64,000 bases of DNA from an uncultured Phascolarctobacterium sp. (lineage in GTDB: Bacteria > Bacillota > Negativicutes > Acidaminococcales > Acidaminococcaceae). This document shows, one piece after another, positions 16,847 through 24,840 of this stretch. The stretch spans positions 1 through 64,000 of the forward strand of contig CASFJU010000016.1 in the NCBI GenBank assembly GCA_949295115.1. Reading direction: 5' to 3'. How positions within the stretch are numbered: the stretch's first letter is position 1; each line of letters begins with the position of its first letter. The notes below the pieces were generated by a model. That model saw only the letters and a program-made list of their open reading frames with translations, had not been told where the DNA came from and made no database searches. The position numbers and the translations under genes are program-made.

Positions 16847-16875
16847 TTGACCTTGCCGGAAGTTTTAGATACAAT
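16847..16875 (+). promoter_or_regulatory. Promoter of the LemA/TPM operon
   Basis: TTGACC and TACAAT with a 17-bp spacer, 33 bases before the LemA start. Confidence 0.75.
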
Positions 16876-16908
16876 ATTATTAGTACACTTAAGGAGGTTA
16901 CTGAAAGA

Positions 16909-17463
16909 ATGAATAAAAGTTTAATGATGGTTATTGCCGCCCTGCTGGTTATTGTAGGGCTGGTAATGAGCGGTTACAACAACCTTGTGGAGATGAATGA
17001 AAACGTCAACGGCAAATGGTCGCAGATTGAAAACCAGCTGCAGCGCCGTAACGATTTGATTCCGAACCTTGTGAACACCGTTAAAGGCTATGCCGCACAC
17101 GAAAGCGACGTGTTTAAGGCTGTTGCCGATGCGCGTGCCAAACTGGGCGGTGCGCAGAGCGTTGCCGAAGCAAGCGAGGCAGATGGTGAACTTTCCAGCG
17201 CACTCAGCCGCCTGTTGATGGTTGCCGAAAACTATCCGCAGCTGCAGGCCAACACCAACTTTACGCAGCTGCAGGACGAACTGGCAGGCACTGAAAACCG
17301 CCTTGCCGTATCCCGTCAGGATTACAACAACGCGGTGCAAGAGTTCAACGCCAAGATCAGGCAGTTCCCCACCGTTATTTACGCAGGCATGCTTGGCTTT
17401 AACCAGCGCGATTATTTTGAAGTGCCGGAAAGCGCCAAAGCCGTGCCGCAGGTACAATTTTAA
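16909..17463 (+). CDS. lemA: LemA family protein
   Basis: 184 residues: one N-terminal membrane helix followed by the alpha-helical LemA domain with the signature NLVEMNENVNGKWSQIENQLQRR and DLIPNLVNTVKGYA, and C-terminal FNAKIRQFPT. The molecular role is unknown; LemA genes are commonly paired with a TPM-domain gene, as here. ATG after AAGGAGG. Confidence 0.92.
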   Translation: MNKSLMMVIAALLVIVGLVMSGYNNLVEMNENVNGKWSQIENQLQRRNDLIPNLVNTVKGYAAHESDVFKAVADARAKLGGAQSVAEASEADGELSSALSRLLMVAENYPQLQANTNFTQLQDELAGTENRLAVSRQDYNNAVQEFNAKIRQFPTVIYAGMLGFNQRDYFEVPESAKAVPQVQF

Positions 17464-17483
17464 GCATTAAGGAAGCTTAAACG

Positions 17484-18248
17484 ATGATTAAGCATGTTTT
17501 ACTGCTTTTGGTTTTGCTGGCGCAGATGTTTTGCGCCGCAGGGCTGGAGGCAGCGGAGATACCGCCCAAGCCGCAGGCAGGCACCAACATTTATGTGCAG
17601 GACTACGCGGACGTTATCTCACCCAAATCAGAACAGATAATTTATTCGCTGGGGCGCGAGCTGGACGCCAAAACAACGGCGCAGGTTGCCGTGCTGACAG
17701 TGCCGACGCTGGACGGCGAACCGATTGAAATCTATGCGCTGAACGTGCTGCGCAGCTGGGGCATCGGCAGCCGCGAAAAAAACAACGGCGTGCTGATTGT
17801 AGTTGCCACCGAGGACAGGCAGAGCCGTATTGAAGTAGGCTACGGGCTGGAGGGCGCATTGCCGGACGGCCTGACCGGACGCATACAGGACCAGACGATG
17901 CTGCCGTTCTTCCGCCAAGGGCAATACGATAAAGGCATTGTTAACGGTTACGCAGCAACGGCGGCAACCGTAGCGCAGGAATACAACGTCAAGCTGGAAG
18001 GCGTAAGCTATAACCCGCCCGCGCAGAAGCAGCAGCAAAGTGATTTGCCGGTGTGGGCAGAGCTGCTTATCGGCGCAGGTGTTGTACTGCTGCTGATTGT
18101 CGATAACCTGTTCTTCGGCGGCTTCATCACCCGCATGTTAATTATCTCGCTGTTCCGCGGTGGACGCGGTGGCGGCGGTGGATTCGGCGGCGGAGGCGGT
18201 TTTGGAGGAGGCAGCGGCGGTGGCGGCGGCTCCTCCCGCAGATGGTAA
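17484..18248 (+). CDS. TPM-domain protein (YgcG family)
   Basis: 254 residues. Signal peptide (~1-24), TPM phosphatase-like domain (VQDYADVISPKSEQ, QVAVLTVPTLDG, NNGVLIVVATEDR, RIEVGYGLEGALPDG), a membrane helix (~190-210), and a Gly/Ser-rich tail. TPM domains are found in plant TLP18.3 and in bacterial proteins thought to act at the membrane in repair or quality control. It is 20 bases downstream of lemA in one operon; the two products probably work together. Confidence 0.9.
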   Translation: MIKHVLLLLVLLAQMFCAAGLEAAEIPPKPQAGTNIYVQDYADVISPKSEQIIYSLGRELDAKTTAQVAVLTVPTLDGEPIEIYALNVLRSWGIGSREKNNGVLIVVATEDRQSRIEVGYGLEGALPDGLTGRIQDQTMLPFFRQGQYDKGIVNGYAATAATVAQEYNVKLEGVSYNPPAQKQQQSDLPVWAELLIGAGVVLLLIVDNLFFGGFITRMLIISLFRGGRGGGGGFGGGGGFGGGSGGGGGSSRRW

Positions 18249-18263
18249 ATTACATAAAAAATT

Positions 18264-18295
18264 AGCACCGTACTGATTAGTGCGGTGCTTTTGTT
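18264..18295 (+). terminator. Terminator of the LemA/TPM operon
   Basis: Stem AGCACCG/CGGTGCT followed by TTTGTTATTTT. Confidence 0.8.
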
Positions 18296-18316
18296 ATTTT
18301 AAGATATAAAATTCTC

Positions 18317-18372
18317 TTGTGGTAATTTACCACAGATGTTATAATAAACCTAAAGCAGTGGTAATTTACCAC
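18317..18372 (+). promoter_or_regulatory. Toxin-antitoxin promoter with two identical palindromic operators
   Basis: GTGGTAATTTACCAC occurs at 18319-18333 and again at 18358-18372. The first copy overlaps a -35 box (TTGTGG, 18317-18322); TATAAT (18340-18345, 17-bp spacing) lies between them; the second covers the transcript start region just before AAAGGAGG. This is the layout expected for autorepression by an antitoxin or toxin-antitoxin complex bound to both sites. Confidence 0.85.
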
Positions 18373-18387
18373 AAAGGAGGTTTTATT

Positions 18388-18624
18388 ATGTCCAGCGTAA
18401 GTGTAAGAATAGATAAAAATTTATTTGACGCCGCAGCTATTGAAGGCAAAGCGGAATACCGCAGCGCAGCACAACAAATTAACTTTTGGGCTAATGTAGG
18501 CCGCAACGCTTTGGCAAACCCGGATTTACCTATTGATTTTATTGCCGAGCTTTTAGTAGCCAAAGAGTTACCGTCTGAACCCTTTACTTTTGAAGGAGAA
18601 CAAAATGCCCCAACCAATCCATAA
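18388..18624 (+). CDS. ParD-like antitoxin
   Basis: 78 residues with the ParD_like pattern: MSSVSVRIDKNLFDAA (ribbon), then YRSAAQQINFWANVGRNAL, ending in a flexible acidic tail that would wrap the toxin. The start is the ATG nine bases after AAAGGAGG; the longer frame would begin inside the operator. It should neutralise the downstream toxin and bind the palindromes. It overlaps the toxin gene by 20 bases, so the two are translationally coupled. Confidence 0.85.
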   Translation: MSSVSVRIDKNLFDAAAIEGKAEYRSAAQQINFWANVGRNALANPDLPIDFIAELLVAKELPSEPFTFEGEQNAPTNP

Positions 18625-18898
18625 TATCCAACAGAAGCCGCCTTTCGCCAGAGCCTACAAAAAACTGCCGCCGGCAAAAAAGCAGATCGTCAACGAAGTA
18701 ATTTTAACTATTGATAAAAACCCGGAAATCGGTACGGAAAAGAAACAGGATTTGAAAGGCGTTTACGTTTACAAATTCAAAATTGATAATAACTTAATGC
18801 TTTTGGCCTACACCTTTGACCCCACAACACTAACCTTAATTTTATTAGGCGTACACGAAAACTATTACCGTGATTTGAAAAAATATTTGAATAAATAA
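18605..18898 (+). CDS. RelE/ParE-superfamily toxin
   Basis: 97 residues of the RelE/ParE fold: ARAYKKLPPAKKQIVNEVI, LKGVYVYKFKI, NLMLLAYTFD, LILLGVHENYYRDLK. RelE members cleave mRNA on the ribosome and ParE members poison gyrase; the C-terminal HENYYRDLK suits the RelE side (YafQ/HigB-like), but I cannot decide. The start is the ATG following GAAGGAGA, inside the antitoxin gene. Confidence 0.85.
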   Translation: MPQPIHNIQQKPPFARAYKKLPPAKKQIVNEVILTIDKNPEIGTEKKQDLKGVYVYKFKIDNNLMLLAYTFDPTTLTLILLGVHENYYRDLKKYLNK

Positions 18899-18903
18899 GA
18901 TGA

Positions 18904-18936
18904 AACAGCGCAGATGAATTTTCATCTGCGCTGTTG
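18904..18936. terminator. Hairpin terminator between convergent units
   Basis: 13-bp stem ACAGCGCAGATGA with its complement; T-rich tail on the plus side, poorer on the minus side. Confidence 0.7.
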
Positions 18937-18943
18937 GTTTTAA

Positions 18944-20026
18944 TTAAAACTTAGTTTTAAAAACTTTTTCATAACCGCTTGTTCTTAAATGCATGCCATC
19001 AGAAAAATCTGTTTCTTCTACACCGCATAAAGCAGGATTATACGAACCAAATGTTTTTAAATTTTCTTTACGAGCAACTTCTCTAAAAAATTCTTCCGCT
19101 TTTAAAACATTCTTAAATTTGTTATTCTTTTCAATATATTGATAAACATAAGGATGATATGGCGGAAACCAAAAACTTACTTCAACATTTTTTGATTTTA
19201 AAAATTTTATAAAACTATAAAATTTATCAATATCATTTTTATCCAATTCATCAAAATTATCAAGCTGATATATTCTGCCATTATTTATATAAGTCTGAGC
19301 ATTTTTATAAATTTGTTTTGCAGTTAATTTTTCTGTAATATTTCCATATTTTACAGTTCCTGTACTTAAAATAATATCTTTTTCATTATAACTATCTTTA
19401 ACTGCTGAAGGCATTCTTATATCTTCTTTTAATTCTTTAATGGAATTCTTTAAATACGAAATAGAAAAGAGTGTTTTAACTTTTTCTAAAATATAACTAA
19501 TATTATTATATTCTTTTATTTTCTCGCCTTTAAAATTCATTAATTCTAAACCGGTATAATATTCTCTTTCCAACGATTTCCAACGTGTATCTCCACGATT
19601 TTTATTTAAATTCCAAGGTTCTACTGCTAAAATGACCTTTTCAGGCACATCTTGGTATTTATTATAATAAACCGCAAATAATACTATATCATCATTAAAA
19701 TTAGCTCCGCTAACGCTATAATTTCCAAAACTGTTTTTATCTTTATCAAATTCTGCCCCAATACCCATTGCGCGGCTTGAGCCTAATACAATAGTTTCCG
19801 GTTTTGCCTTTGTCTGCCAAATTAGTTCTTTCTTAAAAATACGCTCATCAAAATTAGTTAATCCTGCTACAGCTTTTCCTTCAACCAAATAGCTGACTGC
19901 TAAATCAACTTTTTTATTATTAAAAATACCTGCCGGGTCTATCCAATAATTAAATCCTGCTATTATTCCTAAAATAACTATACTTATTATTACAAATCCT
20001 TTTGCAAACTTATCAAATGCAATCAT
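18944..20026 (-). CDS. SGNH-like protein paired with an MBOAT acyltransferase
   Basis: 360 residues. One N-terminal membrane helix, then an extracytoplasmic SGNH-type domain: IVLGSSRAMG (~80, catalytic Ser), GANFNDD, and the late DGMH motif that would hold the Asp-His pair. This matches DltD/AlgJ/PatB-like partners that pass acyl groups to envelope polymers. It starts 19 bases after the MBOAT gene. Strongly AT-rich codon use, unlike genes further out, suggests acquisition. The acceptor polymer is unknown. Confidence 0.75.
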   Translation of the reverse strand: MIAFDKFAKGFVIISIVILGIIAGFNYWIDPAGIFNNKKVDLAVSYLVEGKAVAGLTNFDERIFKKELIWQTKAKPETIVLGSSRAMGIGAEFDKDKNSFGNYSVSGANFNDDIVLFAVYYNKYQDVPEKVILAVEPWNLNKNRGDTRWKSLEREYYTGLELMNFKGEKIKEYNNISYILEKVKTLFSISYLKNSIKELKEDIRMPSAVKDSYNEKDIILSTGTVKYGNITEKLTAKQIYKNAQTYINNGRIYQLDNFDELDKNDIDKFYSFIKFLKSKNVEVSFWFPPYHPYVYQYIEKNNKFKNVLKAEEFFREVARKENLKTFGSYNPALCGVEETDFSDGMHLRTSGYEKVFKTKF

Positions 20027-20045
20027 TTGTTACCTCTAAATCAAC

Positions 20046-21410
20046 TTAAAATTGAAAATATAAAAATTGTGTTACCTGTCCAAGTTTCAATACCGGATAA
20101 ACAAACATTAATATCAATGCAATTAACCAGCAAAAATTAGGCACAAATCTTCTTTCAACTTTTACAGTATCTATTCCAAGCAACACTACTATCATTACGG
20201 CTAAAAGTCCGCCAATATGCTTTAAAGCAATTACACCGCCTGTTAAATTACTCACATCAAACATGGCTGTCAGCACATTTACTGCGTCGCTGAAGGTTGT
20301 TGCCCTGAAAAATATCCACGCAATATTAACAGCGTTAAAAGTTATAAACCAGTTCAGCCATTGCGGCAAGGTATATTTGGTTTTACGCCACAAGTGGTTT
20401 ATGCAAATGTAAATACCGTGCAGCACACCCCAAAAAATAAATGTCCATCCTGCACCATGCCACAAACCACCTAAAAACATTGTTATCATAATATTTCGCA
20501 AGTGATGCCCTGTTCTATTGCCGCCCAGCGGAATATACAAATAGTTTTTCAAAAATGCCGATAATGTCATATGCCAGCGGCGCCAGAAATCTATAATGCT
20601 TGTCGCCCGGTAGGGCAGGTTAAAGTTAAGCGGCAGATTATAGTTAAACATCAGCCCAAGGCCGATTGCCATTTCAGAGTAACCAGAAAAGTCAAAATAT
20701 AATTGTAGGGTATAGGCAAGCGAACCACCCCACGCATCAAGCATGGTTAAATTGTTTGTTGCATTAAAAACCCTGTCAGCAAAAATCGCCAGTTTATCGG
20801 CAATAACCACTTTTTTAAACAAACCTATGGTAAACCACAAAATACCGTAGGTTAAATTTTTATAATTTATTTTATACCGTTCGCTTTGCGAGAACTGCGG
20901 TATCATGTCACGGTGATATAAAATAGGTCCGGCGATTAAATGCGGAAAAATTGTTACAAACAGCAGGTAATCACTTTTGCTGTATGCTTTGGTTTCACCG
21001 CGGTATACATCGACAAGATAAGCTGTTTGGGTAAAGGTGAAAAACGATATCCCCAACGGCAAAACGATATTCTGCATGGCAAAACCGGCATCAAATAAAT
21101 AGTTAAGGTTTTCAATAATAAAATTTGTATATTTATAATAAGCTAAAAACAACAGGTTAAACGCAACGCCAGCAGCTAAAACTTTTTTGCTGCGGTTAGC
21201 AGTCAGCCACCTGCCAAACAAATAGTTGACGCAGATAGAAGCTAAAAGCACCGGTAAATTATTGATATCCCAATAAGAATAAAAACAAACCGAAGTAAAA
21301 ATCAAAAACAACTTTGCAGCCTGATTTTTAATATATTTAGCCGCCAGATAATAACCGATCAGCGTAACAGGCAAAAAAATAAAAATAAATTCATAAGAAT
21401 TAAAAAGCAT
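20046..21410 (-). CDS. MBOAT family O-acyltransferase
   Basis: 454 residues, about 11 helices. Conserved MBOAT landmarks: FPHLIAGPILYHRDMIPQF, YFDFSGYSEMAIGLG, NFNLPYRATSIIDFWRRWHMTLSAF, and GGLWHGAGWTFIFWGVLHG with the catalytic His. Closest by pattern to AlgI/PatA/DltB proteins, which move acyl groups across the membrane to decorate exopolysaccharide, peptidoglycan or teichoic acid. The start is the ATG after GGAG at 21410; the longer frame runs back into a terminator. Co-transcribed with the SGNH-like gene. Confidence 0.9.
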   Translation of the reverse strand: MLFNSYEFIFIFLPVTLIGYYLAAKYIKNQAAKLFLIFTSVCFYSYWDINNLPVLLASICVNYLFGRWLTANRSKKVLAAGVAFNLLFLAYYKYTNFIIENLNYLFDAGFAMQNIVLPLGISFFTFTQTAYLVDVYRGETKAYSKSDYLLFVTIFPHLIAGPILYHRDMIPQFSQSERYKINYKNLTYGILWFTIGLFKKVVIADKLAIFADRVFNATNNLTMLDAWGGSLAYTLQLYFDFSGYSEMAIGLGLMFNYNLPLNFNLPYRATSIIDFWRRWHMTLSAFLKNYLYIPLGGNRTGHHLRNIMITMFLGGLWHGAGWTFIFWGVLHGIYICINHLWRKTKYTLPQWLNWFITFNAVNIAWIFFRATTFSDAVNVLTAMFDVSNLTGGVIALKHIGGLLAVMIVVLLGIDTVKVERRFVPNFCWLIALILMFVYPVLKLGQVTQFLYFQF

Positions 21411-21517
21411 AACAATCTCCCACTTTAAATTTACTATTATTTTAACACGCACTTCCCCCTCTGCAATACATACTAACTTACGTACTGCAAATATTTTCTT
21501 TAGCGCTTTGCTCACAT

Positions 21518-21554
21518 AAAAAATCCGGCATATCACTGGTATGCCGGATTTTTT
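21518..21554. terminator. Symmetric terminator
   Basis: 15-bp stem AAAAAATCCGGCATA with its complement, able to act on both strands. Confidence 0.75.
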
Positions 21555-21615
21555 TTCGCTCGGCACTGCACACCATAACTCCGTTATGCTGCGCAGTGTT
21601 TCACCCCTAAACCCA

Positions 21616-21648
21616 AAACAGCTGCGGTACAAAATACCGCAGCTGTTT
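21616..21648 (-). terminator. Terminator of hsp20
   Basis: 14-bp perfect stem AAACAGCTGCGGTA with its complement and a 5-base loop, just past the hsp20 stop codon. The tail is not strongly U-rich. Confidence 0.65.
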
Positions 21649-21677
21649 GTATTATGTGGTTATTCAGTTAAAACTTA

Positions 21678-22127
21678 TCAGCCTTCGATGGCGATGTATT
21701 TTTTAGCTTCAACGGCTTTCGGATCTTTTTTAGGAATGCTCAGGCTCAAAATACCGTCTTCGTATTTGGCTTTGATATCCTGTTCGCTAACGGCGTTGCC
21801 GACATAGAAGCTTCTCGTCATGCTGCCGCTGTAACGCTCACGGCGGATGTAACGGCCTTCTTTATCTTTTTCATTCTTATCAACGCCTTTGGCAGCCGAT
21901 ACGGTCAAATAACCATCTTCCAGATGAGCGGTGATTTCATCTTTTTTAAAGCCCGGCAGGTCGATGTCAAGTTCATAACCGTTATCGGTTTCTTTAACGT
22001 CGGTTTTCATCAGGTTTTTGCTGTGTTTGCCATACAGCGGGTTCCTGCTGCCGAAGAAGTTCCTTTCAAAATTATCGTCCATGAAATCGTCGAATAAGTT
22101 TTCTCCAAAAATGGTAGGTAACAACAT
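21678..22127 (-). CDS. Small heat-shock protein (Hsp20/IbpA family)
   Basis: 149 residues with the alpha-crystallin domain (~40-135): KTDVKETDNGYELDIDLPGF, LTVSAAKG, RRERYSGSMTRSFYV, and the closing A-x-x-x-x-G-I-L-x-L-x-I motif as YEDGILSLSIPK. An ATP-independent holdase that keeps unfolded proteins soluble under heat stress. The promoter carries a CIRCE element, so HrcA should control it. ATG after GAAAGGAAG. Confidence 0.95.
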   Translation of the reverse strand: MLLPTIFGENLFDDFMDDNFERNFFGSRNPLYGKHSKNLMKTDVKETDNGYELDIDLPGFKKDEITAHLEDGYLTVSAAKGVDKNEKDKEGRYIRRERYSGSMTRSFYVGNAVSEQDIKAKYEDGILSLSIPKKDPKAVEAKKYIAIEG

Positions 22128-22200
22128 AATAAAGACTTCCTTTCAAAACTTGCAATCTATTTCAGCAGCTTTAAAGGCTGTCGCTTCTGAACGTGTTTAA

Positions 22201-22284
22201 AGGCCCCGGTTCCTTTCGGGGCCTTCCCTCGTTCTGAATATAATATACCACTTGTTGTTAGCACTGTCAATAGGTGAGTGCTAA
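22201..22284 (-). promoter_or_regulatory. CIRCE operator, promoter and 5' hairpin of hsp20
   Basis: CIRCE half-sites TTAGCACTG (22258-22266) and GAGTGCTAA (22276-22284) flank a 9-base spacer, one mismatch from consensus. On the minus strand the -35 TTGACA (22265-22270) lies inside the operator and TATATT (22242-22247) follows at 17 bp, so HrcA binding would block polymerase directly. The leader then forms a strong hairpin GGCCCCG/CGGGGCC (22201-22222), well before the ribosome site. Confidence 0.92.
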
Positions 22285-22322
22285 AATTTTAAAAAGTTTT
22301 TTATTTTTTTCTATTTAAAATT

Positions 22323-22355
22323 AAAAACTGCCATGGTTTTACCCACAGCAGTTTG
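22323..22355 (-). terminator. Probable terminator of the MerR/pseudo-ATPase operon
   Basis: On the minus strand AAACTGC and GCAGTTT enclose an imperfect inner stem and are followed by TTAATTTT. Confidence 0.55.
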
Positions 22356-22357
22356 TT

Positions 22358-23929
22358 TTAAACCCGTTTACTGTTCAGCCACACCGCTAAGGCGGATACC
22401 AGCAGCATAGCTGCCAGCACCGCCCCGGGCAGAACGATTTTAAACAGCAGCTGCCAGCCGCACGCCGCCATAACCGACCACAGCGTACCCAGCCACAGCG
22501 CAATTTTAATATTCTGCGCGCCAATTTTTTGCAAGTTTGCGCTTAATTTTACGGCTTGCGCCAGATTGGCGATATTTCCGTCATTAAGCACAATATCGCC
22601 GCATTGTGCCGCTGCCTGATTGTATAAAGCGGCACTTACCTGCGAGCCTTCGCCGCGTTTTAACACCGCCACAAATTCACCGGCACGGCAAAAAGCATCG
22701 GTCAGTTCCTGCTGGTGCGCTTCTGTCAGTTCTGCCACCGTCTGCGCAAAACCGGCCTTACTGCCGGTGTATTCCGCAGCCTGCTTATTGCCCGCAGCAA
22801 ACACTACCGTACGCACGCCCAAAGCACGCAGCTCTGCCAGTGCAGGTGCAATGCCTGTGTTAACGCGCTGCCCCACGGCAATAATGCCCAGCAGCGACCT
22901 GCCGCCGGTCACGTAAAGCACCGTTTTGCCCTGCGCCGATAGTTCATCGCCCATTTTTATGTACTGCACGGGTACGGTTGCCACGCTTAGCACAAAAGCA
23001 AACTGCCCCAGGCGGATGTTTTTACGGCTGCACTGCGCCGTAACGCCGCCGCGCATTTTAACCACGCCGCTGCACACCGGCAGTTCCATTCCCGCCGCCT
23101 TTTCTTTAAACAGTGCTGCCGACGGGTCGCCCGCAGTGCTCATCACGCTTGCGGCAAGTGCCAAAAGCTGCGCTTCGCTGATGGCAACACCGGTAACGTC
23201 GGTAATTTCCTGCTCATCTGTTTTGGCAAAACTTTCATCAAATACTGCCATAGTTATATGGCGGCAATTTTCAGCCGCTGCCTTACCAGTAAAGGTAAAG
23301 CCGCATTTTTCCGCACGGCGCGATGCATAATATATTGGCAGCCTGGCACCCAGCATAAATACGCCCGCACCTGCTGCCAACAGCACACTGCCCAGTACCT
23401 GCCACGCCACTGCCGCTCCCCAGCCGCGGAACCACCAGCTTAATGCCGCCGCAAGTGCCAGCGCAAACACAGCAGGCAGCAGCACCGCCGCTGTTCCGTT
23501 CGGCGTCAAAACTCCGTCATCTTCTGCGTCTGCCAAATTGCTTTGCGTTTTAAAATACGCCGCAGCAAAAATTAACAACAACATCAGCGCCAGCGGTGCA
23601 AAAAGCAAACCGTTAAGCGCCGAACCGCCCTGCAACGCGCTTATGCCAACTGCTATACTGCCAATCATCCCAGCCGCACAGGCTGCAAACGCCAGCCCTT
23701 CCATAGCAGGCACACCGCCGAACAAAAGCTGCCTGCCCCTGCGCAAAACAGCTTTGGCGTAATATAGTAGCGGCAGCAAAAGCACAACCTGCCCGGCAAA
23801 TAATGCTGCGTTCAAACGCCAATCCGCCTGCGCCGCAAACAGCGGCAAAACTGCCAGCACGCACAAAAGCAGCGTCAGCAACAGGCAGATATTTAAATTT
23901 TTGCGTAAATCTTTTTTATCCGTCATCAT
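22358..23929 (-). CDS. P1B-ATPase-like membrane protein lacking catalytic motifs
   Basis: 523 residues. Four N-terminal helices, two more (~155-200), a ~250-residue cytoplasmic part, and two C-terminal helices give the topology of CopA/ZntA pumps, and the large part aligns by eye with their P and N domains. Every catalytic motif is altered: the CPC of the ion-site helix is missing (FMLGARLP), DKTGT reads DESFAKT (Asp231 retained, the rest lost), the HP pair is absent (STAGDPSA), TGDN reads AAGN, and GDGxNDAP reads KRGEGSQVS. The segment AQGKTVLYVTGGRSLLGIIAVG is the clearest remnant. It cannot be a normal pump. It follows the MerR gene by four bases; its role may be regulatory or metal-sensing. 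Ala-rich, with no frameshift or stop, so it is maintained. Confidence 0.7.
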   Translation of the reverse strand: MMTDKKDLRKNLNICLLLTLLLCVLAVLPLFAAQADWRLNAALFAGQVVLLLPLLYYAKAVLRRGRQLLFGGVPAMEGLAFAACAAGMIGSIAVGISALQGGSALNGLLFAPLALMLLLIFAAAYFKTQSNLADAEDDGVLTPNGTAAVLLPAVFALALAAALSWWFRGWGAAVAWQVLGSVLLAAGAGVFMLGARLPIYYASRRAEKCGFTFTGKAAAENCRHITMAVFDESFAKTDEQEITDVTGVAISEAQLLALAASVMSTAGDPSAALFKEKAAGMELPVCSGVVKMRGGVTAQCSRKNIRLGQFAFVLSVATVPVQYIKMGDELSAQGKTVLYVTGGRSLLGIIAVGQRVNTGIAPALAELRALGVRTVVFAAGNKQAAEYTGSKAGFAQTVAELTEAHQQELTDAFCRAGEFVAVLKRGEGSQVSAALYNQAAAQCGDIVLNDGNIANLAQAVKLSANLQKIGAQNIKIALWLGTLWSVMAACGWQLLFKIVLPGAVLAAMLLVSALAVWLNSKRV

Positions 23930-23933
23930 AACC

Positions 23934-24746
23934 TCAACGCTCCACGCGCACCTCAAGCCTCATTAAATAGTCGTCCGCATAACGCTCGGACAGGTAATTG
24001 GTAATGTCATTCTGGTAAATATCGCCGCAAATTTTATAGCCCATTGCCGTCACTTCCTCGCAAAACTTACGGTATTCCTCCTTCAGCCCGTAATACGAGC
24101 AGCGGATGTACTTGGTGGCATAGCTGCCCGCCGTTTTAATGTGCAGGTAGCGGCTTTTGATTTTTTTATCAATGTGCGACGAATACCAACTGCTGGCAAA
24201 ACTGCCGTTTTTAATATTTTCGTAAGCAATTATCTCACCTGTTACAAAATCATCGTAGGCGTTGTGTTTGGTACAGTAATCCCAGTGGCGGCTTACCACC
24301 GCAAACAGCTCCTTCTCCGACTGGTTCGTAATCGGGTCGCTGATGATAAAATACTCCTCCGGCATTTCTTCAACGGTAATTACGTCCTCCTCCACGTCAA
24401 ACGATTCCCGCATCTGCGCCAGCGTGTTGCGCAAAAGCCTGCGGCGGCGCGTAAGCTGGTCAATTTTCGCCTTCAGGCGCTTGTCCTGCTCCTTTAAAAG
24501 CGTAACAAAAGCGTCGCTGTCGCGCCTGTCCATGTAGTTTTTTATCTGCTCCAATGAAAGCCCCAGTTCCTTCAGCGTCGTTATCAGGTCAAACATATAA
24601 ATCTGGTTCAGCGAATAATAACGGTAGCCGTTGGGCGCGGTGCGCAGCGGCTTTAACAGGCCGATATCGTCGTAATGGAACAGCGTATCCTTGGTTGTAT
24701 TGCAAAACGCGGCAAATTCACCCGTTTTTAAAAATCTTTGTGACAA
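23934..24746 (-). CDS. MerR-family regulator, BmrR/BltR type
   Basis: About 270 residues: MerR winged helix (KTGEFAAFCNTTKDTLFHYDDIGLLKP), coiled-coil dimer helix (~75-115), and a C-terminal effector domain of GyrI-like length that would bind a drug or cationic ligand. The start is most likely the TTG at 24746, nine bases after AAGGGGTG; the ATG at 24782 lies inside the operator dyad. It should activate the divergent SMR pump genes by untwisting their 19-bp-spaced promoter. Confidence 0.88.
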   Translation of the reverse strand: MSQRFLKTGEFAAFCNTTKDTLFHYDDIGLLKPLRTAPNGYRYYSLNQIYMFDLITTLKELGLSLEQIKNYMDRRDSDAFVTLLKEQDKRLKAKIDQLTRRRRLLRNTLAQMRESFDVEEDVITVEEMPEEYFIISDPITNQSEKELFAVVSRHWDYCTKHNAYDDFVTGEIIAYENIKNGSFASSWYSSHIDKKIKSRYLHIKTAGSYATKYIRCSYYGLKEEYRKFCEEVTAMGYKICGDIYQNDITNYLSERYADDYLMRLEVRVER

Positions 24747-24761
24747 TTTTAAAAGCACCCC

Positions 24762-24792
24762 TTGACTATGGTGTAGCACCATACTTTAAGAT
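24762..24792 (+). promoter_or_regulatory. MerR-type promoter of the SMR pump genes
   Basis: TTGACT (24762-24767) and TAAGAT (24787-24792) are 19 bp apart, with the perfect dyad ATGGTG-TAG-CACCAT (24768-24782) in the spacer. This is the classic layout at which MerR-family activators distort DNA. Confidence 0.92.
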
Positions 24793-24840
24793 TATTATAG
24801 CGGTTAAATTGTTTTACCGCAAGTGAAAGGGTGAAATATT

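Noticed and set aside
21411-21632. Upstream extension of the MBOAT frame
   Set aside because: Runs through a terminator and lacks a ribosome site; the first membrane helix begins right after the ATG at 21410.
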